The notes below the pieces were generated by a model. It had not been told where the DNA came from and made no database searches. It saw only the letters and a program-made list of their open reading frames with translations. Positions 43,780 to 51,780 of a DNA stretch of 64,000 nucleotides are shown here, piece by piece. Source of the stretch: Lachnospiraceae bacterium (GTDB taxonomy: Bacteria; Bacillota; Clostridia; Lachnospirales; Lachnospiraceae); contig JAIDHX010000035.1 of NCBI GenBank assembly GCA_029053015.1, positions 124,001 to 188,000 on the forward strand. The letters run 5' to 3'. The translations under genes were made by a program, and so were the position numbers. Positions within the stretch are counted from its first letter, which is position 1; the number at the start of each line of letters is the position of its first letter.

Positions 43780-44901
43780 ATGGGAGTAGCAGAACAATTT
43801 GCAGGTCTGAATATGGGCCAATTAATCGGCGGGCCTTTATCAGCGGCAGCAGACGCCAGTTTAGCGCTGGCAAATTCTACAGCGAAATTTATCAATACGG
43901 TAGGCTTTAAAAGAAACGGTGAATTACAGACCGTTGCATTTCAGTATCAGAAGCGCAGCGTCAACGAGGATGGGACAAGCAATCTGGACGAAATGAAGGT
44001 GGATATGCCCCTGCTCGCTATCGTGCCGATTCCTAACCTGCAGATAGACGAGGTAAATATCCTGTTCGACATGGAAGTGAAAGAAAGTATAAAAGAAGAA
44101 AGCACTATGGATGGAACCTTGGGCGCGAGTGCCACACTGAATGTAGGCTTTTTTAAGGTAAGTGTCAGCGGCAGTGTCAGCGCACACAGCAGCAATACCA
44201 GAAGCTCTGACAACTCAGCAAAATATCATGTTGACGTCAGGGCGACCAACCATGGCACGCCGGAGGGTCTGGCACGAGTGCTCGACATGATGGCGGCTAA
44301 CATCTCGCCCTCGCTTGTGGGCTCGACTATTCAGGACGGAAACGGACAAAAACTGGCAGAAAGCGCAAGATTAAAGGCAGAAAAGTTAAAGGGCCTGCGG
44401 CAGGAAATCAGCCAGATTGAAAACCGATTGGACGCTGCAAAAGCCGGACTGGATAATAATATCGGACAACTTAAGCGGCTTGCTTCCTCCCAGCAGAATG
44501 CCTATCAGGCAGTTATGGTGAGAGAAATGAATAAGCTGGAAAAGGATGCAGGCAGCGCAGAGGGAGAGCAGGACGAAACGGCAATCCGGTATGGGCAGAT
44601 TATGGATGAAGTAAATTTGTCATGGAACAACCTGCAGAACAATGCGTCCGAACTGATTAAGATGATTGCCGACAGTGGACAGACCAGTGATGGCGTATCC
44701 GAAATCTTTGCATTAAAGGCGCTAAGTGGGATGGAAGCTGTGGAATACAGTGAGAGTGAAAGCGGCTATGCGGGCTTGAAGGTAGCGCAGAACAATGCAC
44801 TGGAGGCACAGAAGAAGGTCAGCCAGATTGAGGAACAATTGTTTAACAAGAAGGCTGAATACAGCGATGCGGTTGCAGGAAGAACGGCATTACCCGGATA
44901 A
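43780..44901 (+). CDS. DUF2589-like protein (second paralogue)
   Basis: MKVDMPLLAIVPIPNLQIDEVNILFDMEVKES followed by a long coiled-coil-like region. Confidence 0.7.
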   Translation: MGVAEQFAGLNMGQLIGGPLSAAADASLALANSTAKFINTVGFKRNGELQTVAFQYQKRSVNEDGTSNLDEMKVDMPLLAIVPIPNLQIDEVNILFDMEVKESIKEESTMDGTLGASATLNVGFFKVSVSGSVSAHSSNTRSSDNSAKYHVDVRATNHGTPEGLARVLDMMAANISPSLVGSTIQDGNGQKLAESARLKAEKLKGLRQEISQIENRLDAAKAGLDNNIGQLKRLASSQQNAYQAVMVREMNKLEKDAGSAEGEQDETAIRYGQIMDEVNLSWNNLQNNASELIKMIADSGQTSDGVSEIFALKALSGMEAVEYSESESGYAGLKVAQNNALEAQKKVSQIEEQLFNKKAEYSDAVAGRTALPG

Positions 44902-44934
44902 AGAACCTGAACCACCATACAGAGGGAGAAGTCG

Positions 44935-45204
44935 ATGAGCGGAAGTGAAAAAGCAGTCCTATCAGACATTTGCTATATCAAGCTGGTTCCCATCGGAAGC
45001 GTAAATCCCAATAACCCCCTTTCAGACCAGTCGAGGGCAGAGCAGGTCAATCTGCTGAACAAGTGCCTGAACGACTATCCGAAGGGGGTTATCATAGGAA
45101 AAGACATTACGGTCGGGCGTTATATGCTGGGAGAGCATGAGCTGACGATGGAAAGGACGACCTATCATGTAGGATTTAAAAGAAAACCTTCGTGGGAAAA
45201 TTGA
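44935..45204 (+). CDS. Small conserved-looking protein of unknown function
   Basis: 89 aa, in the cluster with short gaps; ends TMERTTYHVGFKRKPSWEN; unrecognised family. Confidence 0.55.
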   Translation: MSGSEKAVLSDICYIKLVPIGSVNPNNPLSDQSRAEQVNLLNKCLNDYPKGVIIGKDITVGRYMLGEHELTMERTTYHVGFKRKPSWEN

Positions 45205-45220
45205 AAACAGGAGATTATTT

Positions 45221-45517
45221 ATGGAAATCGGAATAGAAAGAAATGGAAATACGTTAGAGATAAAACTGACGGACAGGCTGGACACGGTTACATCACCGCA
45301 GCTTGAAGAGAAGTTGAAAAAAGAGTTAGAGGGAGTCACCAATCTGCAGTTTGATTTTGCCGAACTGGAGTATATTTCCTCGGCGGGCCTCAGAGTGCTT
45401 CTGACAGCATCAAAAAAGATGAAAAAGCAGGGAAAAATGGAAATTCATAATGTAAATGAAGAGGTTATGGAAGTATTTACCATTACGGGATTTGCAGATA
45501 TACTGACAATTCTGTAA
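45221..45517 (+). CDS. STAS-domain anti-sigma factor antagonist-like protein
   Basis: FDFAELEYISSAGLRVLLTASKKMKKQGKMEIHNVNEEVMEVFTITGF, with the conserved SSAGLR phospho-serine site. Confidence 0.93.
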   Translation: MEIGIERNGNTLEIKLTDRLDTVTSPQLEEKLKKELEGVTNLQFDFAELEYISSAGLRVLLTASKKMKKQGKMEIHNVNEEVMEVFTITGFADILTIL

Positions 45518-45550
45518 AGCGGAAGCTTTCAACTTTGGTTTGAGGGTCAA

Positions 45551-46072
45551 ATGGAGAAAGAAAAGAAACAGAATAAGCCGGAGGACAAGGAATTTTTCGT
45601 GGTAATGGCATGTATCGGTATGTTTGCGGCGGGTATGGCCGGTATGCACTATGCCGAGACCGCCGGTGAAAAATCGTATACCGCTCAGAACGCGGGATTT
45701 CTGCTGGAAGAAGCGCCGGAATACACACTGTATATCGGTCTGAATGACAAGGATGAATATTGTCAGCTTATTTCTACGGAGGAAGCAAAAGCGATTGTAG
45801 ATGCCATCTGTATCCGGTATGTGGATGGGTATACGGTTATGGAAGCAAGGGGCGCATGGGCGGATGAAAAGAATATTCTGACACAAGAGAATACGTTAGT
45901 GTACTACTTCAGGGAGGCGGATGAAGAGTCCTTAAGGGAAATTATGAATGAAGTAATTGAAGCATTGAACCAGAATACCATCTTACTGGAAAAACGAACC
46001 GTTTCCTACACCTATTATGGAGAAACGGAGCCGGAGAAAGGAAGGGCGGCAGATGACGAAAACGGAAAATAA
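45551..46072 (+). CDS. Single-TM protein with DUF3574-like region
   Basis: TM FFVVMACIGMFAAGMAGMHY; YTLYIGLNDKDEYCQLISTEEAKAIVDAICIRYVDGYTVMEARGAWADEKNILTQENTLVYYF. Confidence 0.5.
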   Translation: MEKEKKQNKPEDKEFFVVMACIGMFAAGMAGMHYAETAGEKSYTAQNAGFLLEEAPEYTLYIGLNDKDEYCQLISTEEAKAIVDAICIRYVDGYTVMEARGAWADEKNILTQENTLVYYFREADEESLREIMNEVIEALNQNTILLEKRTVSYTYYGETEPEKGRAADDENGK

Positions 46073-46952
46073 TATTCTATTGATTTCGATTACACTCTGT
46101 TGGGCGTCTTCATACATATTTATCAAAAATCTGCCGGAGGATTTTTCCTCTTATGCCTATTTGACACTGACCTGCGGCATTGCCGCGCTGCTTATGGCAC
46201 TGATTTTCGCGAAGCAGCTTCGAAAACTCCGGAAAAATACATGGATAAAAGGTGGCATTCTTTCCATTATCCTGAGCGTTAATCTGCTCACGGAGAAAAA
46301 AGGAATTTCTCTTCTTGCGCCGTCAAATGCAAGCTTTCTGGCAGCGCTGACTATTATTATCGTGCCGCTTCTCATGTTGTTTTTCAGGCAGAAGCCAAGT
46401 AAAAATCTTATGCTGGGCGCATGCATTATCGTGTTGGGACTCTGTATCAGTACAGGCTTTACCATAAGCGGTTTTTACAGTACAGGCACTTTCTATATGC
46501 TGGCGACCTGTATCGGCTCGGCAATCTATACCATTGCGGTGGATCGGTATGTCAAGGAGGAGGACCCGCTTCTGATCTGTATTGTGCAGATGATTTTCAG
46601 CACGGTTATCGGGTTTATCTTCTGGTATATGGAAGATCCCAAAACCTTTGCATGCATCCTTTATACAAGAGAACTGCTCTCCAATATCTTTATTCTTGCT
46701 TTTTTTGCCAAGGCATACGCTTACATTGTACTTATGTTCTCTCAAAAATATACGGATGCCGTCAGTGTGACAGTAATTGCCGCCACGGAGCCGGTCATTA
46801 CGCTTGGCTTGTCCGTTCTTCTTCCGGCATCCTATGGGGGCGGGCAGGGAGTATCCTCCTCTTCTGTAGCAGGAGCCGTTGTCATTGCGGCCGGCGCAGT
46901 GGTGGCGGGGCTTCATTTTTTGGAGAGGCGCGAAAAAAATTGTGAGGTGTGA
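46053..46952 (+). CDS. EamA/DMT-family transporter (start corrected from 46017)
   Basis: About ten TM stretches; ITLCWASSYIFIKNLPEDFSSYAY N-terminal EamA signature; TEPVITLGLSVLL. Confidence 0.85.
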   Translation: MTKTENNILLISITLCWASSYIFIKNLPEDFSSYAYLTLTCGIAALLMALIFAKQLRKLRKNTWIKGGILSIILSVNLLTEKKGISLLAPSNASFLAALTIIIVPLLMLFFRQKPSKNLMLGACIIVLGLCISTGFTISGFYSTGTFYMLATCIGSAIYTIAVDRYVKEEDPLLICIVQMIFSTVIGFIFWYMEDPKTFACILYTRELLSNIFILAFFAKAYAYIVLMFSQKYTDAVSVTVIAATEPVITLGLSVLLPASYGGGQGVSSSSVAGAVVIAAGAVVAGLHFLERREKNCEV

Positions 46953-46961
46953 AAGAAATAT

Positions 46962-47672
46962 ATGCGGATTGGTAAAGGAAAACAGTTTTTAATTACGTTG
47001 GCGGCGTTCTTCGTACTGGGAATCTCTTTTAAGGTCATGGTGCTGGTAGAGGGATTGACAGAGGTGCGTCCGGTCAATGCCATTCCTCCGGTGGCGGGAC
47101 TGATATGCGGTCCGATAGGAGCCGCTGCGTGCGGTATTGGCAATCTTTTAGCAGATATGGCAGGTACTTTTTCCGAAAGCTCTGCACTTGGCGTTATCGG
47201 CAATTTTCTGGCAGCTTATCTGCCCTACCGTCTCTGGCATCTTTTTTCGGATGAGGAGCCGAATCTACACAGCGGAAAAAATATCGTAAAATACTGTGTT
47301 ATTTCTGCAGTCTGCGCCATGACGGTGTCATGGATTCTGGCATTCGGATTGTATATCATGCAGGGGATTTGGCTGGAACAGATTTACACATATGTATTTT
47401 TTAACAATTTGGGTTTTTCCATCGGACTTGGTATGCCGCTCTTTATTATTCTGACGTCGGACAGTGTCAGAATAGAATGCTGCCGCTTTACCGGAAGAAA
47501 TTATATTTTGGAACAGCCGGTTTTGCGGCAGGCAGTCTGTGTGGGATACGCCGGTTTTATGCTCCTGCTTTTTACAGGCGTGGAAGTCTGGCATTTTAAT
47601 CCGGCAGAAATACCGTGGATGCTGTCGGTATCTGCGGCGGCGGCAGTCAGCCTGATCGTGATACTGATCTAG
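46962..47672 (+). CDS. Multi-pass membrane protein (ECF-S-like), related to the N-terminus of the next gene product
   Basis: GLTEVRPVNAIPPVAGLICGPIGAAACGIGNLLADMAG compared with LTEVRPASAFPPAFGMLFGIWGALGCAIGNFAADILSG at 47737+. Confidence 0.65.
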   Translation: MRIGKGKQFLITLAAFFVLGISFKVMVLVEGLTEVRPVNAIPPVAGLICGPIGAAACGIGNLLADMAGTFSESSALGVIGNFLAAYLPYRLWHLFSDEEPNLHSGKNIVKYCVISAVCAMTVSWILAFGLYIMQGIWLEQIYTYVFFNNLGFSIGLGMPLFIILTSDSVRIECCRFTGRNYILEQPVLRQAVCVGYAGFMLLLFTGVEVWHFNPAEIPWMLSVSAAAAVSLIVILI

Positions 47673-47736
47673 CGTTTGTGTCCGCGTAGCAGCAAACCTG
47701 CAGGTCATAAATGGTTTTAACAAGAGGATTATAGAT

Positions 47737-49890
47737 ATGAAAAAAGTAAAAATAGTAGTTTTAACAGCGTTATTATTTTTTTTAATTACGATACCATGCC
47801 GGCAGATATTTAATCTGTCCGATCTGACAGAGGTGCGTCCGGCGAGCGCTTTTCCGCCGGCTTTCGGCATGTTGTTTGGTATATGGGGCGCGCTTGGCTG
47901 TGCCATAGGCAATTTTGCAGCAGATATTTTATCGGGATATGCCTTGGAAATTTGTATTCCCGGATTTCTGATACAGCTGCTCTATGGTTATCTGCCGTAT
48001 ATTATGTGGTTTGGTGTGCGGAAAAAAAGGGAAAAATCCATTATCCGAATGAAAAATGTGCGTCATGTTGTAAAGTATATCGGCATTGTGTTTGTGGATT
48101 CGCTTCTTATGGCGGTAATGCTCGGTGTACTTTTAGAGGTTACCGGAATGGGCAGCCTGTTTTCACAATCTTCGCTGCTTTTGTTCTTTAATAACCTGGT
48201 GTTCTGCCTGATACTCGGTATTCCCATTATGATTCTGGCAGATTTGGCGGCGGAGCAGGAAAAGGGACAGGTGCTTACGCTGAATGTACGTTTTGTATTG
48301 ATTTTCCTGCTGCTCAGCGTTGTCTCGGCAGTATTGATGGGTGTGTCATCTTATGGAGAAATGTACCATTATGCAGAAGACAAGGTGGCGCTTTGGAACA
48401 GAATTTACATACAGGTGTCCGTGGATTTCTTTACACTCTGCGGTATTTCCATCTGTTTTCTCTGGTATCTGGAAAAAAATATTACCGTGCCGATTGAGCG
48501 GCTGGCGGAACTTGCCGGAAATTATGCCGACAGAAAAAAACTGGCAGAAGGAAAAAACCAGGAAGGGCAGACGGGGGAAGAAAGCGGAAAGCTGGAAAAC
48601 CGAGAGTTTGCGGCGGTATGCGACGAGCTTAGCTGCCTGCACGGAGAAACAGGCCACCTTGCCGCAGCGTTTAAAAAAATGATGCAGGATGTGGAGTATT
48701 ACATTGGCGGCATCACCCGCATTGCAGCAGAGAAAGAGCGGATTCATGCAGAGCTGCAGGTGGCATCCCAAATGCAGGCGGACATGCTGCCGGATTCCGG
48801 AAAAATACTGGCGGGCAGCAGGGAATTTACCCTCTGTGCAAAAATGCTTCCGGCAAAAGAAATGGGCGGGGATTTCTACGATTTCTTTATGGTAGATGAA
48901 GACAATCTTGCTTTTCTGGTCGCGGATGTTTCGGGAAAGGGCGTGCCCGCGGCGCTGTTTATGGTAGTGGCAAAAACCCTGCTGAAAAACCGGACAAGGA
49001 GCGCGGCTTGTGCAGCGCAGGCATTTACGGATGCCAACGAAGGTCTGTGTCAGGACAATTACAACGACATGTTTGTGACAGCGTGGATGGGTGTGCTGAC
49101 CATATCAACCGGCAGGCTGGTATTTGTCAATGCAGGCCATACCAGACCGCTTATCCGGCAGAAAAATGGCAGTTATACCTACCTGACGGAGCGCAGCGGA
49201 TTTGTGCTTGCCGGTATGGAGGATGTGCAGTATACCCAGCAGGAGCTGTACTTAAAAGCCGGTGACGCACTCTTTTTATATACGGATGGAGTAACGGAAG
49301 CAAACAATACGGAACACAGACTGTATGGAGAAGAACGTCTTGCAAAAATATTAAACAAGGAGCCGGATTTGCCGCCGCAGGAAACCTTGAACGCGGTTTG
49401 GGAAGACGTAATGTGCTATCAGGGAGAGGCGGAACAGTTTGACGATATTACCATGCTCGCATTTTATTACAAAGGAAACGGTTATCAGACGAAAACAGGA
49501 AAACCGGATATGGCGCATATTGAGGAGTGGAACAGCTTTGTGGATGGGATTTTGAAAGAAAAAAATTTCCCGCAAAAGGAAATGGCAAAAATAAGAATTG
49601 CCGTGGACGAGATTTTTTCTAACATTTGTTACTACAGCAAGGCAAAAACCGTCACGATAGGGTGCAGGGTAGACGAAGAGGAGGCGATGCTGTATTTTGA
49701 GGACGATGGAATTCCCTACAATCCGCTGAACCGGCCGGACCCTGATATCAGCGAGTCCGCAGAAACTCGCAAAGAAGGGGGACTGGGTATTTATCTGGTG
49801 AAGAAGCGCATGGATAGTCTGCATTATGAGTATGTGGAAGGGAAAAACCGCCTTACCATGGTGAAAAATCGAAATGCAAAGAATGGCTGA
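47737..49890 (+). CDS. Membrane sensor - PP2C/SpoIIE (RsbU-like) phosphatase - HATPase_c (RsbW-like) kinase fusion
   Basis: ECF-like TM N-terminus; HAMP-like NITVPIERLAELAGNY; phosphatase EMGGDFYDFFMVDEDNLAFLVADVSGKGVPAALFMV; C-terminal MAKIRIAVDEIFSNICYYS...EGGLGIYLVKKRMD. Confidence 0.9.
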   Translation: MKKVKIVVLTALLFFLITIPCRQIFNLSDLTEVRPASAFPPAFGMLFGIWGALGCAIGNFAADILSGYALEICIPGFLIQLLYGYLPYIMWFGVRKKREKSIIRMKNVRHVVKYIGIVFVDSLLMAVMLGVLLEVTGMGSLFSQSSLLLFFNNLVFCLILGIPIMILADLAAEQEKGQVLTLNVRFVLIFLLLSVVSAVLMGVSSYGEMYHYAEDKVALWNRIYIQVSVDFFTLCGISICFLWYLEKNITVPIERLAELAGNYADRKKLAEGKNQEGQTGEESGKLENREFAAVCDELSCLHGETGHLAAAFKKMMQDVEYYIGGITRIAAEKERIHAELQVASQMQADMLPDSGKILAGSREFTLCAKMLPAKEMGGDFYDFFMVDEDNLAFLVADVSGKGVPAALFMVVAKTLLKNRTRSAACAAQAFTDANEGLCQDNYNDMFVTAWMGVLTISTGRLVFVNAGHTRPLIRQKNGSYTYLTERSGFVLAGMEDVQYTQQELYLKAGDALFLYTDGVTEANNTEHRLYGEERLAKILNKEPDLPPQETLNAVWEDVMCYQGEAEQFDDITMLAFYYKGNGYQTKTGKPDMAHIEEWNSFVDGILKEKNFPQKEMAKIRIAVDEIFSNICYYSKAKTVTIGCRVDEEEAMLYFEDDGIPYNPLNRPDPDISESAETRKEGGLGIYLVKKRMDSLHYEYVEGKNRLTMVKNRNAKNG

Positions 49891-49941
49891 GTTCTTTAGA
49901 AAATAAGTTTATGTCAACGCAAAACAAAAAGGAGGAAAAAT

Positions 49942-51261
49942 ATGCATAACAGAATGTATGAAAGAGCAGAAGAAATTGTAAAAGTCATTGAGGGAGAAAC
50001 CGATAGAAAAAACTGGATAAAGCAGGTAGAGAATCTACAGATGTTAGGAGTGGTACCTTCCAGTCTGATGTGCAGGGAAGAAAAAAATAACAGTGTCAGT
50101 CTGGCAGGATTGATCTACAAAGATGGAAAAGAACTGGCAGCAGGACTGAGAAAATACTGGATCAATGACAAGGCAAAGCAGGAATACTGCGGGAAAGAAG
50201 CGCTTTTGATAAAAGAAAAAGTGTTGATAGGAACAGAGTTTACCTTTCATCACAAGGATTTTCACTTTGATTTAAATGATTTGGAAAAAAATAATCCGAG
50301 AAAGGGAATTGATGTCGGAAACCGTATTATTGCGGACTGGACGGGAAAGCTGATAGGGACTTATGGTTACAAAAAAAGCCTGTCGCATTTAAAGGTTACG
50401 GCGACAAATACGGGGAGAGGAAGAAAGAAATTTGAAAATGCGGCATACAGTGCTGTGGAAATTGAGTTTTGCATAGAAGATACGGTGCAGGAAAAAGTCG
50501 TGAACTGGAAGGTTAATTTTGACCTTGACCCGGTTTGTATAGAACTTCAGACGCAGCCAATGCCCTATCAGTTCTTTCAGGATTACGGGTTTTGTATCGA
50601 TGAACTGCTGTTTCATCATATAGGCGAGTATGGTCTTACAGCGGATAAAGATCCGGCCACCGGCGGAGGCGGGCATATTTCCCTTGACGCAAGGACTGCA
50701 TTCTCTGAAAACGCTGCATACCTGCGGAATTTTCTGGTGCTCTATTCTTGTGAGGCAAAAAGAGAAGCCCTGAAATCTGCTCTTACAGAGGTGCAAAAAA
50801 AGCAGCTTACGAAATCTTTTCTGACAGAAAGGCAGAGACAGCTTTTGATAGCATCTAAAGATTCGGTAAATGCGCCATTTCTTTTTGAAGTGATAGATGA
50901 ATGGCGGCCGTTTCAGAATTTTGTGTCAGCATTTGACGGGAGCACTGAAGAACCGATGCATATAACCCGGTTTGTGCAAGGTATGCACAGCAGCGTGTAC
51001 ATAAACGTGACAGACGATCTGGCACGTTTACTGGGAGGCGCAGGTAAGGTAATGACAGAAGATAAGCAGCATTACCAGGCAGTAAATCTCGAGCATGTAG
51101 GCGACCAGGGACGGATAGAGATGAGACGTTTTGATGCGCAGGAAAATGTAAGTGAATTGCTGGATCAGTTAGACGCATTATTTGAAATTCTTCTGATGGC
51201 AAGGACGAACTGGAAGATTTCCATAGACAAAGCACTGGAAAGCGATTATTTTGCCGGTTAA
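49942..51261 (+). CDS. Putative amidoligase/GCS2-like COOH-NH2 ligase
   Basis: Conserved-looking AVEIEFCIED, CIELQTQPMPYQFF, GGGGHISLDARTAF, QGRIEMRRFDAQEN blocks resembling this fold. Confidence 0.4.
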   Translation: MHNRMYERAEEIVKVIEGETDRKNWIKQVENLQMLGVVPSSLMCREEKNNSVSLAGLIYKDGKELAAGLRKYWINDKAKQEYCGKEALLIKEKVLIGTEFTFHHKDFHFDLNDLEKNNPRKGIDVGNRIIADWTGKLIGTYGYKKSLSHLKVTATNTGRGRKKFENAAYSAVEIEFCIEDTVQEKVVNWKVNFDLDPVCIELQTQPMPYQFFQDYGFCIDELLFHHIGEYGLTADKDPATGGGGHISLDARTAFSENAAYLRNFLVLYSCEAKREALKSALTEVQKKQLTKSFLTERQRQLLIASKDSVNAPFLFEVIDEWRPFQNFVSAFDGSTEEPMHITRFVQGMHSSVYINVTDDLARLLGGAGKVMTEDKQHYQAVNLEHVGDQGRIEMRRFDAQENVSELLDQLDALFEILLMARTNWKISIDKALESDYFAG

Positions 51262-51366
51262 AAGAAGCGGGAACCGGCGGTTGATATATTGACGGCATCC
51301 TTTTTGTCTGATATATTGCAATTAATCAAATACTTATAATAAGCAGCAAAAGGAAGGAGAAAAAGG

Positions 51367-51618
51367 ATGCTGGAATTTAAATATGACACACAACTACTGA
51401 TTGAAGGAGAAGACCTCGATGAGGATGTAATAAGCGACTACTTCACGGAGAATTTTAAAGGAGACTGTCTTTTGGCGGTCGGTGATGAGGAGTTGATTAA
51501 GATTCATTATCATACAAACGAGCCTTGGAAGGTATTGGAATACTGTGCTTCCCTTGGAGAAATCTATGATATTGTAGTGGAGGATATGGACCGCCAGTCG
51601 AGAGGCTTAAAGGGGTAA
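51367..51618 (+). CDS. Stand-alone DAK phosphatase/YloV C-terminal-like domain protein
   Basis: GDCLLAVGDEELIKIHYHTNEPWKVLEYCASLGEIYDIVVEDMDRQSRG. Confidence 0.65.
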   Translation: MLEFKYDTQLLIEGEDLDEDVISDYFTENFKGDCLLAVGDEELIKIHYHTNEPWKVLEYCASLGEIYDIVVEDMDRQSRGLKG

Positions 51619-51780
51619 TTTTACTATAATGGAAGAATTAATCAATATTTATGTTATTAGGTATTGTATTTTAGCGCAAAGGATGCTATGATAAGGATGA
51701 TTAAAAAGAAGCATGGGTGATTAGCTTCATAACAATAGTAGGAGCACGGAGGCTCCGTCAGTCAGCAAAGGAGTGATTTT

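Noticed and set aside
41511-44901. Prophage remnant explanation for the lysin and recombinase
   Set aside because: No capsid, portal, tail, terminase, repressor or holin genes; the recombinase is better explained by the adjacent inverted sites. Not fully excluded.
46323-46945. Long out-of-frame ORFs on both strands (46323-46916 minus, 46421-46945 plus)
   Set aside because: Overlap the convincing EamA transporter; Cys/His/Arg-rich translations typical of wrong frames.
47275-47292. AAAAATATCGTAAAATAC as a third inverton site
   Set aside because: Only a partial match to the IR core, inside a coding sequence and lacking the second arm.
47328-47912. 194-aa minus-strand ORF
   Set aside because: Antisense to two membrane-protein genes; codon usage looks like shadow coding.
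51738-51766. Short palindrome ACGGAGGCTCCGT upstream of the FliD-like gene
   Set aside because: Too short and without a recognisable promoter or riboswitch context.
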